From NCBI GenBank assembly GCA_914767715.1, contig OU612067.1, positions 20,930,162 through 20,994,161 on the forward strand: DNA of 64,000 nt, read 5' to 3'. The position numbers and the translations under genes were made by a program. Under the pieces are notes generated by a model, which was not told where the DNA came from, searched no databases, and saw only the letters and a list, made by a program, of their open reading frames with translations. Position 1 is the stretch's first letter. Each line of letters starts with the position of its first letter. Positions 59,044 to 64,000 of the stretch are shown here, in pieces. This DNA is from Membranipora membranacea. Lineage: Eukaryota > Bryozoa > Gymnolaemata > Cheilostomatida > Membraniporidae.

Positions 59044-62000
59044 TTAGAGTAGGTTATGAGGAAATCTATTTTTTGAACTGGCCGTAAAAAAAGCAAAGGG
59101 TCCCCCCTTTGTTACATTTTTTAATTTTAAAATCGCTCTCATTTCCGTTCTATTTATCGTAGGATCTTCATATTCTGGAATTTGAATGAGGCCAATGAGG
59201 CCATCAACTGGTGCGAGTTTGAAAGAATTCCGATGGCTATTTAAATTTTTTACCCTGCGTTTGGCATGTTTTTTAATGACAAAAGTGGCCCTCGTTAAAA
59301 ATGTCGCTGACGTTAAACTAAAAGGGGCAGCCCCAAACGGGTTTCAGTTCCAAAGTCAGCATGAAATTCTTCACGGTTTAGAGTAGGTTATGAGGAAATC
59401 TATTTTTTGAACTGGCCGTAATAAAAGCAAAGGGTCCCCCCTTTGTTACTTTTTTTAATTTTAAAATCGCTCTCATTTCCGTTCTATTTATCGTAGGATC
59501 ATCATATTCTGGAATTTGAATGAGGCCAATGAGGCCATCAACTGGTGCGAGTTTGAAAGAATTCCGATGGCTATTTAAATTTTTTACCCTGCGTTTGGCA
59601 TGTTTTTTAATGACAAAAGTGGCCCTCGTTAAAAATGTCGCTGCCGCCAAACTGAAAGAGGCAGCCCCAAACGGGTTTCAGTTCCAAAGTCAGCATGAAA
59701 TTCCCCACGGATTAGAGTAGGTTATGAGGAAATCTATTTTTTGAACTGGCCGTAAAAAAAGCAATGGGTCCCCCCTTTGTTACTTTTTTTAATTTAAAAA
59801 TCGCTCTCATTTCCGTTCTATTTATCGTAGGATCTTCATATTCTGGAATTTGAATGAGGCCAATGAGGCCATCAACTGGTGCCAGTTTGAAAGAATTCCG
59901 ATGGCTATTTAAATTTTTTACCCTGCGTTTGGCATGTTTTTTAATGACAAAAGTGGCCCTCGTTAAAAATGTCGCTGACGCCAAACTTAAAGGGGCAGCC
60001 CCAAACGGGTTTCAGTTCCAAAGTCAGCATGAGATTCCCCACGGATTAGAGTAGGTTATGAGGAAATCTATTTTTTGAACTGGCCGTAAAAAAAGCAATG
60101 GGTCCCCCTTTGTTACTTTTTGTAATTTTAAAATCGCTCTCATTTCCGTTCTATTTATCGTAGGATCTTCATATTCTGGAATTTGAATGAGGCCAATGAG
60201 GCCATCCACTGGTCCGAGTTTGAAAGAATTCCGATGGCTATTCAAATTTTTTACCCTGCGTTTGGCATGTTTTTTAATGACAAAAGTGGCCCTCGTTAAA
60301 AATGTCGCTGACGCCAAACTAAAAGGGGCAGCCCCAAACGGGTTTCAGTTCCAAAGTCAGCATGAAATTCCCCACGGTTTAGAGTAGGTTATGAGGCAAT
60401 CTATTTTTTGAACTGGCCGTAAAAAAAGCAAAGGGTCCCCCCTTTGTTACTTTTTTTAATTTTAAAATCGCTCTCATTTCCGTTCTATTTATCGTAGGAT
60501 CTTCATATTCTGGAATTTGAATGAGGCCAATGAGGCCATCAACTGGTGCCAGTTTGAAAGAATTCCGATGGCTATTTAAATTTTTTACCCTGCGTTTGGC
60601 ATGTTTTTTAATGACAAAAGTGGCCCTCGTTAAAAATGTCGCTGACGCCAAACTAAATGGGGCAGCCCCAAACGAGTTTCAGTTCCAAAGTCAGCATGAA
60701 ATTCCCCACGGATTAGAGTAGGTTATGAGGAAATCTATTTTTTGAACTGGCCGTAAAAAAAGCAATGGGTCCCCCCTTTGTTACTTTTTTTAATTTTAAA
60801 ATCGCTCTCATTTCCGTTCTATTTATCGTAGGATCTTCATATTCTGGAATTTGAATGAGGCCAATGAGGCCATCAACTGGTGCCAGTTTGAAAGAATTCC
60901 GATGGCTATTTAAATTTTTTACCCTGCGTTTGGCATGTTTTTTAATGACAAAAGTGGCCCTCGTTAAAAATGTCGCTGACGCCAAACTTAAAGGGGCAGC
61001 CCCAAACGGGTTTCAGTTCCAAAGTCAGCATGAGATTCCCCACGGATTAGAGTAGGTTATGAGGAAATCTATTTTTTGAACTGGCCGTAAAAAAAGCAAT
61101 GGGTCCCCCTTTGTTACTTTTTGTAATTTTAAAATCGCTCTCATTTCCGTTCTATTTATCGTAGGATCTTCATATTCTGGAATTTGAATGAGGCCAATGA
61201 GGCCATCCACTGGTCCGAGTTTGAAAGAATTCCGATGGCTATTCAAATTTTTTACCCTGCGTTTGGCATGTTTTTTAATGACAAAAGTGGCCCTCGTTAA
61301 AAATGTCGCTGACGCCAAACTAAAAGGGGCAGCCCCAAACGGGTTTCAGTTCCAAAGTCAGCATGAAATTCCCCACGGTTTAGAGTAGGTTATGAGGCAA
61401 TCTATTTTTTGAACTGGCCGTAAAAAAAGCAAAGGGTCCCCCCTTTGTTACTTTTTTTAATTTTAAAATCGCTCTCATTTCCGTTCTATTTATCGTAGGA
61501 TCTTCATATTCTGGAATTTGAATGAGGCCAATGAGGCCATCAACTGGTGCCAGTTTGAAAGAATTCCGATGGCTATTTAAATTTTTTACCCTGCGTTTGG
61601 CATGTTTTTTAATGACAAATGTGGCCCTCGTTAAAAATGTCGCTGACGCCAAACTAAATGGGGCAGCCCCAAACGAGTTTCAGTTCCAAAGTCAGCATGA
61701 AATTCCCCACGGATTAGAGTAGGTTATGAGGAAATCTATTTTTTGAACTGGCCGTAAAAAAAGCAAAGGGTCCCCCCTTTGTTACTTTTTTTAATTTTAA
61801 AATCGCTCTCATTTCCGTTCTATTTATCGTAGGATCTTCATATTCTGGAATTTGAATGAGGCCAATGAGGCCATCAACTGGTGCCAGTTTGAAAGAATTC
61901 CGATGGCTATTTAAATTTTTTACCCTGCGTTTGGCATGTTTTTTAATGACAAAAGTGGCCCTCGTTAAAAATGTCGCTGACGCCAAACTAAAAGGGGCAG

Positions 62001-64000
62001 CCCCAAACGGGTTTCAGTTCCAAAGTCAGCATGAAATTCCCCACGGTTTAGAGTAGGTTATGAGGAAATCTATCTTTTGAACTGGCCGTAATAAAAGCAA
62101 AGGGTCCCCCCTTTGTTACTTTTTTTAATTTTAAAATCGCTCTCATTTCCGTTCTATTTATCGTAGGATCTTCATATTCTGGAATTTGAATGAGGCCAAT
62201 GAGGCCATCAACTGGTCCGAGTTTGAAAGAATTCCGATGGCTATTCAAATTTTTTACCCTGCGTTTGGCATGTTTTTTAATGACAAAAGTGGCCCTCGTT
62301 AAAAATGTCGCTGACGCCAAACTAAAAGGGGCAGCCCCAAACGGGTTTCAGTTCCAAAGTCAGCATGAAATTCCCCACGGTTTAGAGTAGGTTATGAGGC
62401 AATCTATTTTTTGAACTGGCCGTAAAAAAAGCAAAGGGTCCCCCCTTTGTTACTTTTTTTAATTTTAAAATCGCTCTCATTTCCGTTCTATTTATCGTAG
62501 GATCTTCATATTCTGGAATTTGAATGAGGCCAATGAGGCCATCAACTGGTGCCAGTTTGAAAGAATTCCGATGGCTATTTAAATTTTTTACCCTGCGTTT
62601 GGCATGTTTTTTAATGACAAAAGTGGCCCTCGTTAAAAATGTCGCTGACGCCAAACTAAATGGGGCAGCCCCAAACGAGTTTCAGTTCCAAAGTCAGCAT
62701 GAAATTCCCCACGGATTAGAGTAGGTTATGAGGAAATCTATTTTTTGAACTGGCCGTAAAAAAAGCAAAGGGTCCCCCCTTTGTTACTTTTTTTAATTTT
62801 AAAATCGCTCTCATTTCCGTTCGATTTATCGTAGGATCTTCATATTCTGGAATTTGAATGAGGCCAATGAGGCCATCAACTGGCGCGAGTTTGAAAGACT
62901 TCCGATGGCTATTTAAATTTTTTACCCTGCGTTTGGCATGTTTTTTAATGACAAAAGTGGCCCTCGTTAAAAATGTTGCTGACGCCAAACTAAAAGGGGC
63001 AGCCCCAAACGGGTTTCAGTTCCAAAGTCAGCATGAAATTCCCCACGGTTTAGAGTAGGTTATGAGGAAATCTATCTTTTGAACTGGCCGTAATAAAAGC
63101 AAAGGGTCCCCCTTTGTTACTTTTTTTAATTTTAAAATCGCTCTCATTTCCATTCTATTTATCGTAGGATCTTCATATTCTGGAATTTGAATGAGGCCAA
63201 TGAGGCCATCAACTGGTGCGAGTTTGAAAGAATTCCGATGGCTATTTAAATTTTTTACCCTGCGTTTGGCATGTTTTTTAATGACAAAAGTGGCCCTCGT
63301 TAAAAATGTCGCTGACGCCAAACTTAAAGGGGCAGCCCCAAACGGGTTTCAGTTCCAAAGTCAGCATGAGATTCCCCACGGATTAGAGTAGGTTATGAGG
63401 AAATCTATTTTTTGAACTGGCCGTAAAAAAAGCAATGGGTCCCCCTTTGTTACTTTTTTTAATTTTAAAATCGCTCTCATTTCCGTTCTATTTATCGTAG
63501 GATCTTCATATTCTGGAATTTGAATGAGGCCAATGAGGCCATCAACTGGTCCGAGTTTGAAAGAATTCCGATGGCTATTTAAATTTTTTACTCTGCGTTT
63601 GGCATGTTTTTTAATGACAAAAGTGGCCCTCGTTAAAAATGTCGCTGACGCCAAACTAAAAGAGGCAGCCCCAAACGGGTTTCAGTTCCAAAGTCAGCAT
63701 GAAATTCCCCACGGTTTAGAGTAGGTTATGAGGCAATCTATTTTTTGAACTGGCCGTAAAAAAAGCAAAGGGTCCCCCCTTTGTTACTTTTTTTAATTTT
63801 AAAATCGCTCTCATTTCCGTTCTATTTATCGTAGGATCTTCATATTCTGGAATTTGAATGAGGCCAATGAGGCCATCAACTGGTGCGAGTTTGAAAGAAT
63901 TCCGATGGCTATTTAAATTTTTTACCCTGCGTTTGGCATGTTTTATAATGACAAAAGTGGCCCTCGTTAAAAATGTCGCTGACGCCAAACTAAAAGGGGC
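59044..64000 (+). repeat. 19-monomer HOR E, copy 2 (cut by window end)
   Basis: This copy follows copy 1 monomer for monomer up to the last base (64000 equals 57659 of copy 1). Only isolated differences were noticed, for example CCGATGG at about 59233 against CCGAAGG in copy 1, TTACATTTTTT near 59112, AATTTAAAAATC near 59791 and ACAAATGTGG near 61615. About 15 of 19 monomers are visible. Confidence 0.92.
59712..61713 (+). repeat. Nested triplet, 2 x 1,001 bp, in HOR E copy 2
   Basis: This is the counterpart of 53371-55372 at +6,341, with the same two triplets (59712/60046/60379 and 60713/61047/61380). The triplet duplication therefore happened before the 6.3-kb unit was copied. Confidence 0.9.

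Larger units (their letters stand above)
1..64000 (+). repeat. Satellite DNA array, ~334-bp monomer, ~190 head-to-tail copies
   Basis: The same unit recurs every 334 bp (range 307-335) from the first base to the last, with no non-satellite sequence between copies. A consensus counted by hand is 334 bp with 135 G+C (40%). Landmarks in order are TTAGAGTAGG, a T6 tract, CTGGCCGT followed by A7, a C6 run, a T7 tract, a doubled AATGAGGCC, GAATTC, TATTTAAAT, a second T6 tract, GGGGCAGCCCC, and CCCCACGG at the end. All copies point the same way except one 169-bp piece near 50.6 kb. Long homogenised arrays with layered higher-order repeats are typical of eukaryotic centromeric or pericentromeric heterochromatin, so that location is inferred. 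I do not recognise the family, so the species is unknown. Confidence 0.98.

Noticed and set aside
1-64000. CRISPR array
   Set aside because: The repeats are hundreds of bp, contiguous and without unique spacers.
1-64000. Transposon, LTR element or tandem rRNA/tRNA/histone genes
   Set aside because: I saw no terminal repeats, target-site duplications, transposase or polymerase motifs, or RNA-gene signatures inside the unit. All variation is within one simple 334-bp unit.

Overview
The whole 64-kb window is one uninterrupted satellite-DNA array. A unit of about 334 bp (consensus about 40% G+C by hand count) is repeated head to tail roughly 190 times, and both window ends fall inside a monomer, so the array continues on both sides. 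I found no protein-coding gene, tRNA, rRNA, transposon or unique-sequence island. Short open frames recur on both strands of most monomers, but they behave as by-products of the repeated sequence (see the rejected list). A homogenised array this long, with nested higher-order repeats (HORs), points to a eukaryotic (peri)centromeric or other heterochromatic block. I do not recognise the monomer family and cannot name the species.

Layout, taking each monomer to start at the TTAGAG(T)AGG motif. Domain A (1-17,829) is a HOR of about 7.2-7.5 kb (22-23 monomers). It has one full copy (131-7,654), a second full copy (7,655-14,872) that gained one monomer and lost two, and a decayed third copy. Only this domain carries monomers marked by fixed 9-, 11- and 27-bp deletions. 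Domain B (17,830-21,837) is a run of plain monomers of about 334 bp with no HOR visible by eye. Domain C (21,838-40,530) is built largely on two alternating monomer types. It contains three separate tandem duplications, all seven monomers long (2,338, 2,336 and 2,335 bp). Domain D (40,531-50,555) contains a duplication about 5 kb apart, remodelled by dimer gains and a mid-monomer crossover. Domain E (50,725-64,000) is a 19-monomer HOR of 6,341 bp with nested triplets of about 1,001 bp; its second copy is cut by the window end.

The one break in head-to-tail order is at 50,556-50,724. A 169-bp inverted segment there creates a hairpin with arms of about 152 bp and a 15-nt loop. Private variants show it is a reverse-complement copy of 48,551-48,719, about 2 kb upstream, and it sits at the D/E boundary. 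There is no gene network to describe. What the window records is local amplification, unequal exchange, slippage and one template-switch-like inversion.
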